Position numbers and translations under genes: made by a program
The notes under the pieces: model-generated
The model's input: only the letters and a program-made list of their open reading frames with translations
Told to the model about the DNA's origin: nothing
The model's database searches: none
Part shown: positions 1 through 12,000 of the stretch, piece by piece
Numbering within the stretch: the stretch's first letter is position 1
Layout of the letters: each line of letters starts with the position of its first letter
DNA from: Kangiellaceae bacterium
GTDB taxonomy: Bacteria > Pseudomonadota > Gammaproteobacteria > Enterobacterales > Kangiellaceae
Direction of reading: 5' to 3'
Assembly: GCA_026196875.1 (NCBI GenBank)
Contig: JAPHTP010000105.1
Location: 1-64,000, forward strand
DNA length: 64,000 nt

Positions 1-3000
1 ATTATGCCCCATCCAAGTATCCTGTTGCGTAAACCGACCCACAGATTGGTCGTAATACCTAGCTCTTAAGTAATAATTACCCAACCCAGTATCATACTGC
101 TCACCAGTAAACAGATAATCATTCTCCGTAGTCCCAGTTCTCGCCAACTCAACCCCGAACGCATCATAGAAATATTCATCTGAGATATTTCCAGTTGAAT
201 CAGTTAGCACGCGAGTAGAACCCAATCCATCGTAGTGGTAGTTAGATAAAGCTCCTGAACGATTTTGTGCAAGAAGGTCATCACCAAAGATATATTCAAC
301 GGCTACAGTGTTTGTGTCATTAACTTCCGCAACCACCTGCGCATAGTCGCGATTACTATCAACTACAAAATTCGTAATCACTCCCCCATCAACTTTTTGA
401 ACCCGAATCCCATCCGGGTTATAGGCATAACTTGAATTCCTCGTCACACCACCTTCCAAAATTTCCGCCGCAACTAGTTTTTGGCGCGCATCATAAGTGT
501 AAGTGGTGACATCACTATCGATGGTTTTACTTAAAGTATTACCGTTATCGTCGTAAGAATAAACTTCTCCGCCTTCTTGTATTAAACGGTCATTATTGTC
601 ATAGGTATAAACCGTACTCACACCATTAATGGTTGAACCCACTCGGTTACCCACTCTGTCGAAAGTATATGCCGCGGTGTAATTACCATTAACCGCATCA
701 GTGATTACCTCATCCGTTAATCGATACAGCGAGTCATAAGTGTAATCAGATACCCGACCGCTTAACTCTTCAATTTTAGTGCGACGGCCTGTCGCGTGAA
801 GCGTGTAATCAAATTGCTGATAGACACTTTCATCCGCTTTCTTATCTTGAATTTGAGTGAGACGATTTAACTCGTCGTACACATAAGTAGTCACGTTTGC
901 ATTGCTATGTGTTACAGAAGATCTATTGCCCACTGCATCATAACCATAGGTAGTCACATTCCCGTTGGAGTCGGTTACCGTTGCTAAACGATTAAGCGCA
1001 TCATAGGTAAAGTTTTCATTTCTGATATCGCCATTAGCATAAGTCACCGTCAAGCGAGTTTTGTTACCATTGAAATCATAGGTGTAAGCAAGCACATCAC
1101 CATTCGGCTGTGTTTCGCTCGCCAAACGGTTCATTGAATCATAAGTATATGTCCAAGTGCCTTGAGCATTGGTAGCGGTTAAACGATTCCCATTGGCATC
1201 ATAGGTATAACTTTCAGACGTACTATCTTTGGCGTAATTGATTTGCGTGACGCGATTGTTAGTGTCGTAAACATAAGTCGTTACATCACCATTAAAGTCT
1301 GTACGACTGGTCATATTGCCAACGGCATCGTAAACAAATGACTCCTCTTGACCAAGCGGTAGCGTTCGGGTTAACGCTCGACCTAGTGCATCATAAGTCC
1401 AGGATGTAGTACGCCCTTCCGCATCGGTTTGAGTGAGCTTGTTACCAGCTTCATCATAGGTAAAGCTAGTAACATTATTTTCAACATCGGTGACCGAAGT
1501 TAGACGACCGAGTGAATCGTAAGCGTAAGTGGTAACAACGCCTGCCTGGTCAGTAGCTGCTGTTTTACGCGACAACGCATCTAACGTTGTTCCAATAGTT
1601 GAAGTATTCGCAAAAGTGGTTTGCGTTTTTCGGTCCAGCACATCGTAGGTATAACTGGTTGTACGATTCAGCGCATCGGTCTCAGCCGTTAAGTTTCCAC
1701 TTTCATCATAGGCAAAGCTATGCTCATTACCCAATGCATCCGTCGACTTAACCCGTCTTCCGGCCAAATCATATTCGAACTCGGTGCGGTTGCCATTGGC
1801 ATCAATTTGCGCCGTCACCTGACCGACTGCGTCGTACTCTGTTTGAGTAAAACTGTTATCAGCATAAGTCGTTTTAACCAAACGATTGAGTTTGTCATAC
1901 TCATAGCTGGTAACATTGCCACGATGGTCGGTTTCCGTTAACAGATTACCTTCCAGGTCATATGTTTTGGAATCGCTGGTATTATCAGGATATCGCGTTT
2001 CAGTCAGTCGACCATAAACATCGTAGTCCACTTCAGTGCGCCGGTTTAGTGCATCGATAGTCGCAACTAACTTACCAACTAAGTTGTACTCATTGGTTGT
2101 CACATTACCGAGCGCGTCAGTGGTGGTCACCACACGGTCTAGACTGTCATAGGTATAGGTTGTCACTTCTTCTACTACAGAGTTGTCCGCCAGCGTTCGG
2201 CTTCGCGTTTCGGTTAAGACATTTCCATTGTCATCGTAAGTATAACTGGTCGTATTACCTTCACTATCAGTTTCAGAAGTTTTGTTACCATTAACGTCAT
2301 AAACATAAGTCGTCACATTGTTTAACGCATCAGTCACGCTGGTTGGCAAACCTTGCGCATTGATCACATTGGAAACCACATTATCGGCAGGGTCAGTAAT
2401 GCTGCTTAAGTTACCTGCGGCATCATAAACATTGGTAAACACGTTTCCTTTTTCATCAGTAACCGTCAGTTCTCGACCACTCTCGTTGTATGTAAAGGTA
2501 ACCGTTTCATCGAGCGCATTGGTCTGGGTTAATTGGTCATCGTTCTCATTAAAGGTTGCAGTACTTACCCGATCTAACGCGTCAGTTTTAGAAAGCTGAT
2601 TACCGTTAGTGTCATAAGTAAATTGAGTAACACCATTGAGCGCATCCACTTGACTGGTGACATTACCTTCATCGTCATAATAAAGCGTGGTGACATTGCC
2701 AAGACGATCGGTAACAACCGATTGACGACCGGCTAAATCATGGGTGAACTCTGTACGATTTCCGGCGTTGTCTTCTTGTGCAATTAAACGACCTTCATCG
2801 TTGTAGATGTTCTTAACGACATTTCGATTTAATGGGTCAAGAATATCCACTAATCCATGTTCTGAATTGTAGGTAAATGAAGTAACTGCACCTGCTGCGT
2901 CTGTTACAGACTTAAGATTACCGCTCGAGCTGTACTCATAGGAAATGACGTTTTCATTTGGATCGGTAATCGAGGTAATTCTTCCACTAGCATCTCGATT

Positions 3001-6000
3001 AAAGCTGACACTTTTACCGCTGGAATGGACAATACCGAAATCACTATAAGTTAAGGTATTACCATTAGGATCGGTGATCATTCGAACCCCGAAGTTTTGA
3101 TCCAAGTCGTATACAAAACCTGCGCGATTAGTCAGTTTATAGATACTCACTTCTCTTGCCTCAGTTTCAAGAATATCTAAAGCAAGATTTCCATTGGTTA
3201 AGTTAGTCAGATAGAAAATCCCTGACTCATTTAACTCGAGTGTTGAATCAGTGTCACCAGTCGCTTCAAAGGCCAAGGTCATATAACGGCCACCGGCAAG
3301 GGTACAATCAGGACTTGATATACTTACCGCACCGCCAGAAACCGGACGCGCTCGAACGTTAAATTTCTCAACTTCTCCACCAGGCAATGTAACCGTCACT
3401 AATTTCGAATTAGTAGAGACTGTACAAGTCGCATTGAAATTAACAAGCTGGTCCTCAATCTCGAAAGTAGCTGCACTAGTAAACTGCTGCCAGCCTTTTG
3501 TTGGTTCAACAGATTCATCGACTTTGACATCTTGGTAGCCGATACTCCAACCATGACCGAAGTCTAAACTTTCCGACTTTTGCCTTGTATCGTAAGTTCT
3601 GGTGACACGGATCGGAATACCCGCCAATGGAATGTTTTTGTCTTCAAACGATACGCTAAAGTTACCGACTTTTAGATCGCCATCTACTGATAAAGTAACT
3701 GAACTGGTACTTTGCTGACCATTCAGATCTTCAGCTTGAACAATCAATCGGTACAACCCGTTTTGTAACAAGGTCGGGTCAAATTGAGCAGCTGCGGCTT
3801 GAGTAACTGCGGAACTTCCTCGCCCAATAATCTCAGCGTTTTCGAGCAGCAGCTCATCGCTTGAGTCAAAAATTGCAACGAAGTAGCCTGCTAGATTATC
3901 GTCCTCAACCGTCGCAATAACATCCACTAAACTCGTTATTTTTGCTAAGTCTCCAGGAGAGTGGATCACAACCGTTGGTGGTGTTACATCAGTTTCGTGC
4001 CCAACCGTAAAGTAGCTTTCTTCAATGATAGTTTGATTATCATCAGATACAGTTGCAGCAACATCGTATCGGCCAATTGCGGTAGGAGTATAATTTGCAA
4101 TATTATTGCTTAATGCAACACTTAGTCCGTTCACAGAAATAGCTATTTGTTTGGCGCCTTGTCCTCCGGATGCTTGTGCTTCTATCGACACAGACTGACC
4201 AATTTCAGCAATTTTTGGCGTGATATATACATCTACCACAAGCGGTAAAGGCTCATCATAAATCGCTAACGTGTAACTCTGGCTAACCCAGCTAGAGCCA
4301 TCACTCACTCGCAACTCAATTGCATGTTCGCCACTTTGGACCGACGAAGGCGTCCAGCTCACTAAGCCATTGGTGTTGACTGTCATTCCTGCCGGTCCTG
4401 TAACGACAGTATAAGAAAGTGAGTCGCCGTCTATATCTGTTGCGACTAATTGATAGTTATAAAGCTGCTCAACTACACCTGAATAAATCGGAGAACTTGA
4501 AATCGTTGGCCCATGATTGACGGTAGTTGCAGTAACGTGAATGAGGAAGCTTTGCGCTGCGTACGCACCATCTGTATCTGTTGCTCTGACAACTATGGTG
4601 TGAATACCAACTTGTGATTGAATTGGCGTCCAAGAGATGGCGCCAGAATTGGAGTCAATTTGCATACCTGTTGGCTGCGAAGTCAAACTGTAAGCTAAAG
4701 TGTCATTGTCAGCATCAATTGCCATTGACTGATATTGATACGCGGTATCAACCACAGCGGTTAAGTCTGGCGTGCTGGTAAATGCCGGAGCGGAATTCTC
4801 GATCACTTCTAGATAGTAAGCTTGCGATACACTGTTACCAGCTGTGTCACTGACTTGTGCAACAACCAGGAATTTACCGACAGTTACATTGCTTGCTTCC
4901 CAAGAAATCGAACCTGAATCAGAAATAGACATGCTACTTGGCGCTTGAGTTAAATTGAAACTCAAAGTATCAGACTCCGGATCACTAGCCGTCATTTGAT
5001 AAGCATAATCCGTATTAACTTTAGATACGTACTCTGGCGTCGAATTAATGGTCGGCGGAAGGTTATCTTGCTGAGTATCGTTTACTGCCACAACAAAAAC
5101 CTGTTCAGTAACTGCACCGGCAACATCAGTAACCGCAACTTTAACCATCTGGTTTCCAACTTGTACGCTGGTTGGAATCCAAATAATTTCGCCGTTAGCA
5201 GAGTTGATACTCATGCCCGCAGGTGCTACCGGCAAACTGTAGCTGAGTCCACTAGTTGTTCCTTCATCGTTCGCTTCAACGTTATAGCCATAAGTCACAC
5301 CAACAAATGATTGTAAGTCCGGCGTGCTGGTTATTTCAGGTGGCGTGTTTTGAAGACTACTGAGAACCGTCAGCGTATACGACTGCTGGCTGGACAACAT
5401 TGCATTATCTCGAATATTTATTAAGACATTGTGTTCACCAACATCGGCTTCAGTCGGTTGCCAAAGAACCGTTTGACTTGGCAATGTCATTCCGTCAGGT
5501 GCCGCCCAAAGGTTGTACCAAACCAATTCCCCTGTATCGACAGGTGTGGCGACAACCTCGTATGCATACTGCTGTCCGGCATACACTGTAAGTGGTGGTT
5601 CTGACAGAAAAATCGGCGCTTGATTTTCACCAGTATCAATTAGAGAAACATTAATCGTAAAGTCCTGAACGTTATAGTTTCCAGACGCATCTTTAACGAT
5701 CAAAGAAACGTAATTATCTCCATAAGCATTGCGATCCGGTACCCACTGAACTAAGCCCGAGTCAGAAATAGTCATGTTGCTCGGTCCTGTATAAATTTCA
5801 TATTCCAAGCTTTCGCCCTCCGGATCTGTCGCCACGACTTGATAGGAATAGGCAGTAGACTCAGTTGCAGTAACCACTGGCGTGCTGGTAATAATCGGGC
5901 CGCGGTTTCCTTGCCCAACAGTAGAAACAATATAGGACTGATAAGCAAACCCACCTAATCGATCATAGACTTCAATCACAACAGGATAATTACCGCTTTG

Positions 6001-9000
6001 AACTACCGCTGGAACCCATTCTATTAATCCAGTCTGCTCACCAATGTGCATGGCTGCCGGCGCGTTCAGTAAGCGATAATAAATTCGATTACCATTAGGA
6101 TCGGAAGCTCTCACCTGATAAGTATACTTAGTCTGAATGGTCGCCCTAAGTGGGGGTTCACTTGTGATATAAGGATTATGGTTAACTGCGGTGCGACTTA
6201 ACGTTGCAAGAGAGAATTCTTGAGTGTCAGTGCCCTGCTTATTATCTGTTACTTCTACGATCACATCGTAAAAGGAATTAATTGTCGATGGCGTAAACCG
6301 AATCTGTCCAGTTCGAGTATCGATAGTCATTCCATCAGGTTTTTCGCTCAACGAATACTCCAGCACATCACCGTCTGGATCCACTGCTTGTACATTGTAT
6401 ATATATTCTTCACTGCTCCTTGCAACTGGGCTGGGCGGATTAGAAATAATTCTTGGTGCATTTTGCACTGTTAAATCAAAAGATTGTTGCGCTTTAGCGC
6501 CAGATAAATCTGTGACTTCGATAGTAACAGGGAAGCTTGAGATGCTTTCATTTTCATCTGGCGTCCAAACGAGCAAGTTGCTTTCGGTGAAGAACTGCAT
6601 TCCTTGCGGACCTTCAGCAACTGAGTAAGTTAGATGATCACCTAAATCACTATCAGATGCTTTAACATGATAGTAATAGGCATGCCCCCGCGCAGCGTAG
6701 ATTTCTGGTTCCGAACTAATCACCGGAGGAGAATTAATATTTTTAACGTCAACAGAGAATTCTTGCTCATCACTTAATTGTGACTCGTCAGTCGCTTTCA
6801 CTCTAAACAATGGCAAACGCTTAAAATTGTTTTCTTGATTACACTCCAAGATATCTTGTCCGGTAGGATCGATTTTTAACTCTGCTAGATTGAATGAATC
6901 ATCAAGCAAAGGTACTTGGATGATTATGGTTTGACTCTCTCCTGGAGCTAGTGGATTTACTACAGAGCTGGCGAGAGTTTGAGGGCTTAATATTCCTTCA
7001 TCTGAGTCATAATTACCGACATTCAAATCAACTTGAGTCGATGCAACGGTTGCAGCACCACCTCTGTTAGTTACTTTGAATTCAAATGAATCATTTGTCT
7101 CATCAATCGCTCGTTTGAGATCGGTAATAATGAGATCCGGAGAAGGATTTCTTGGAATAATTCTGGAAGTGTAGTAAACCATATTCTGAGAATGAACATA
7201 GTAACCTATCAATCCTCCAACAAAAGTATCGTCTTCAATTCGAACCGACTCCAATAGATTGTTTCCTTGAAAAACATAAATTGAAGAAATTCCAGGTCTG
7301 ATATCAAGTAAAATTCGATAGTCAACGTTGTGTTGCCAGGCTAATCCATTCTTAAGCCATAAAATCTCATCGGTTTCATGACCTCCGTCATATCTGGGCT
7401 CAGGTGAGTTGACTTTGGTGACATGCATATATCCACCGCTATGATTGCTGTGTGTCCAGCGTAACCTATAAAACTGTTGCATGTTTCTAAAGCCCCAAAC
7501 GAATCCGATGTTATCGTCGTCACCTCCTTCGACACGCAACGTAAACTCCACTAATCCATCTGACACATCTTGATTAGAAAGCAATACTGATGGATCTCCA
7601 TTCCCATTCGTGTAAGTTGTCGTTCCACCATCTTCGAAATACCAGTTTTGAGTTCCTGCGTGACCACCATCTCCTCTGAATACATTCCAATCTGTTGCAT
7701 TTAATAGTGGAACATCAGGGTCATTCTGGATTGAACAAGAATTATTATTTAACTCCTCAGAGTAAACAGGAAATTGAGGTGAAGCTGTCCAGCTCAGTTG
7801 ACCAGTAGAAGCATCAATGGTGACATCGCTATTGAACCCTTCGTTTGAATAAACCAACGCAGTGCCATCTGGATCAATTGCGTTTACGTCATATGCAAAA
7901 TTTTGGTTCTCATTTAACGAGGTTAACGGTGTACTAACAATTACAGGCGGCTGTCCAGGGTTAGTGACCGTTAAGGTAAATGCTTGGGATGCAGTGAGAC
8001 CGAAATTATCCATTACTAGAATTGTAACTGAGTGCTCACCTATTTGTTCGCTCAAAGGTATCCAACTAATGACGCCGGTAAATTCGTCTATTCCCATTCC
8101 CAACGGAGCATTTGAAAGCGAAAACACTGGTAAATCGCCAACGTCAGCATCTTCTGTTTCTACCTGATAGGTATAAGCGCTATTAACAACTGCAATCGTT
8201 TGCGGTTCACTGATGATAGTCGGCGCACCTGGGTCACTACTAACTTGAACAGCCCAAACTTGAGTGTCAAAAAGTCCTTGAGGATCACTGGCTTTCGCTT
8301 CAAAGACATAGGCATGCGCTAGATTATTTTCTTCGACACATTCAGAAACGACTTGGTCGGTATCCACCAGCACATAAATTCCCGATTCAAAGTTAACGCC
8401 TCTATCAATAAGGGCATTAACCGAAACGTTCGAACTACTAGCAATTGCCGGAATAGTTACCGTTGCAATAGGAACCGATTGTTCTGACGGGCGCTCACTA
8501 TAAATGTTGAGTTTTGTTGCTTCACTCGCACGTGAGCCTCGATTAAGAATTCGAATATCGATTGAGTACTGCTCATCCGAATCAGCTAACGTAATTTTAT
8601 CTACAACAAGGTCGCTTTGCGCTAAAGCAGCATGCCCAGGAAACTGGTTAAGGCGGAAAGAATTATGAGTCAACCAGGATTTATTTTGAATAGCAGGAAC
8701 ACTGGTATCGTCATTGATATTGTCAATGTGATATGCATGTTGATTCCATAATTTTCGAGTACCCACCCAAGAGTTATCGCTAGAAGCAAAAACTCGGATT
8801 CCAGCATTTCCTGGACCAGGATACCCTCTCAGCCGTTGAAGCATTTGATTTGCGGTAACGATAATTTCCGCCTGACCATCGTTATCAACATCAACGATAA
8901 CCGGATACTCTGTCGCGGTACCATTTGAGTTAGCTGTTTCATAAAGTAACGAACCAGTACTTCCCTCATAAACTCTCAGATGGGTTTCATCGGCATAGAC

Positions 9001-12000
9001 AACTTCAACTTCTCCATCACCATTAAAATCAAATGTGGAGGAACCGGTTATTGAAGAGCTAACATCTTGTGTATCTGTTTGCCAAAGTACAGAACCATCA
9101 TGATTAAAAGCAAAGTACTTTCGAGCACTTGCAACGCCTATTTCAGGCATCCCATCGCCGTCGAAATCAGCTATTGTTGGCGGCCCGCCAGTAGCACCAA
9201 TATTAACCTGCCAAACTAAAGAACCATCGGTATTTAAAAGATTAACTTGGCTACCTGAAACAACCACGATTTCCGGTTCGTTGTCGGTATCAAAATTGCC
9301 GACTCCAGAAAAACCATTTCCTACGCTCGCATTTTCCCACAGCAATTCACCGAGATGGCTATATGCGGAAGCCCCCCAAATAATCTCCTGGAAATTATCA
9401 TCATTTAAATCGACAACAGATGGGATCCCATCGCGGTTAAGAGGCTCTCCCGACCACCCCGTAGTCGACCATAATAGTTCACCATTTGACGACAGTACGT
9501 GTTGATCTATAATTATTTCCGGTGAGTCATCAGCATTAATATCTGAAATTGAAATTGCTCCGGCCCAAGCCGGTGTCAGACCGCTGTATGACCATTTTAA
9601 TTCCCCGGTATGTTCGTAAACATATAGTCCTTGATCAAAACCAGGCGCGACTATTTCTACTATCCCATCACCATCGATGTCCGCTACGCTTAGGTTATAG
9701 AAACCGGCAAACCTTACATCATCTACGGTAAAAATATCTGTACCATCAGAGCCACTTATGACACGTAAAATACCTTCCGCCGTAGAGCCGTTAGATTGAT
9801 CATAACTAAGGAAAATCACATCCGGAATATCATCAGAATTAATATTTCCATCACCATTATCGTCAGTGACATTTGCCACTACAGGAGTCATAATAACTTG
9901 GTTGAAGTTTGGTAAGTAATTCCCTCCACTCCATTCCCATTTGATTTCGGGCTGCGTTAATTGCAACGATGTAGCGTTGGCCGAGCATTGCTCAATGGGG
10001 CTTAAACTGTAATTAGGTAAAACGCTATCAGCGACCCATGCGATGCCACCATTATTGTCATTAATTGAGGCACTTTTAGGCGATACAGCTAACTCATAGT
10101 GCAGCGGTTCAGCTTCAGGGTCTGTCGCTTCAAGCTCATAGTTATAGACTTGCAAAACAGTGGCAGATATCACAGGCGTCGATACAATTACCGGCGCTTG
10201 ATTATTTTGTTGAGCAATTAATTCAATATTGAACACTTGCTCATCAAATGTTCTTTTGGGGTCAAAAACACGAACGCTAACTTGGTGAGTTCCTTCTGCC
10301 CCAGCTTCCGGTACCCAATTAATTAACCCGCTATCTTTGTCGATTAACATTCCTTGAGGAGCAGCAGTTAAAACATATTCTAGAACATCTCCATCAGCGT
10401 CGGTCGCTAACACTTGGTATGAATACAATTTTTCAGGCGCACCATTAGTAACTGGCGAACTAGTAATTTGCGGTAATTGATTTTCCCCTATAACCACATT
10501 TATTTTAAAGGACTGAGTGGTCGAGCCACCTTTTCCATCTTCCACTTTAACGGTTACAGTTGATTCACCGATTTGGCTGGCTTCCGGAATCCAATCGATT
10601 ACGCCGGAGAATACCCCTACACTTAAACCGGTAGGTCCGGAAGTTACACTATAGCTCAGCGGATCATTATCCAAATCTTCGGCAATCACAGAGTAACTAT
10701 ATGCTTCATTAACTGCTCCGTTTAATACCGGCTCGCTTGTAATAACCGGCGTATTATTTGGCCTTCCACTTACGATTATCAGGTAGTCTTGACGGTCAGT
10801 TCCTCCGTTATTATCAGACGCAATAATTGCAACAGAATGAGAGCCGATATCATTTTCTGTTGGCGTCCAAGTAAGCGTTCCACTAGTGAGACCAATTTGC
10901 ATACCAGTAGGTCCCTGCTCAAGTTGATAGATAATCGCATCACCTTCGATATCATTTACCATGACTTGATAAAAGTATCCGAAGTCCTGTGTAGCAATTG
11001 TTATCGGAAAGGAAGTAATAACAGGCGCATCGTTCACGGAACCAACCGTAATTGAAACAGTTGCCTCACCCGAATTAAGTTCCCCGTCATTCACCCTAAA
11101 AGTAAAACTATCATTACCAAAATAGTTTTCATTGGGTGCATAGATCAAGCTGGGTGCCGTCCCGGAAAGTACACCATTTGAAGGCTGAGATACTAGTTCA
11201 TAAGTTAACGGATCATTGTCTTGATCACTACCACTTAACACGATCACAACAGAACTATCTTCGCCCGTAGACACATTAGCCGAATTCGCAACCGGCTGAC
11301 GATTTGGGATCGGAGAAACAATTAAAGTAAAGCTCTGTGTAGCGGTTTGAGCTTGAGGATCTGACACGCTCACGCTTACAGAATAACTTCCTACTTGTGC
11401 TTCACTCGGAGACCATGTAATCAGTCCAGTAGAAGAAACACCCATACCATCCGGCGAAGAGGTTAACGTATAAGTAACCGGTTCACCTTCGGGCTCATTA
11501 ACAACCAATTGATAGCTGTAAGTTTGCGCTGCCTGCACAGAAGTAACCGGCTGAGAGGTAATTACAGGAGGATTGTTTATTGCATTATCAACTTCAATAA
11601 CAAAACTCTGTGAGCCCGTATTGCCGACACTATCAGTGACAACTACGGTAACATTTTGACTACCAACTTGGTTGCTTACTGGAGTCCAGTTAATCACACC
11701 AGACACTGAATCAATTGTCATTCCGTTAGGCGCAGCATTTAAAGAATATGCTAAGCTATCCCCTTCAGGATCAGAAGCATCTACATCATAAATATACTGT
11801 TGACTTACCACTGCATCGGGATCAGGAGTTGTTGTAATAGTAGGTGCCTGATTGGCATTAAGCGTTATATCCAGGCGAATCGGACCAACTTTGTTAGTAC
11901 ATTCATTCCCTTGATTATTTCCACATGCGGAGAGATAAAATTGATGGTTGCCACTTTCGGTCAACTTAATGGAACCAGTTGTCACTGACTCATCAAAGAA

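Noticed and set aside
1-3120. YD-repeat array as a CRISPR or DNA tandem repeat
   Set aside because: The periodicity is that of the protein; DNA units vary in length and sequence and there are no spacers.
4996-5310. Plus-strand frames inside the RHS and metalloprotease genes
   Set aside because: All lie opposite continuous coding sequence with recognisable domains and have no signals of their own.
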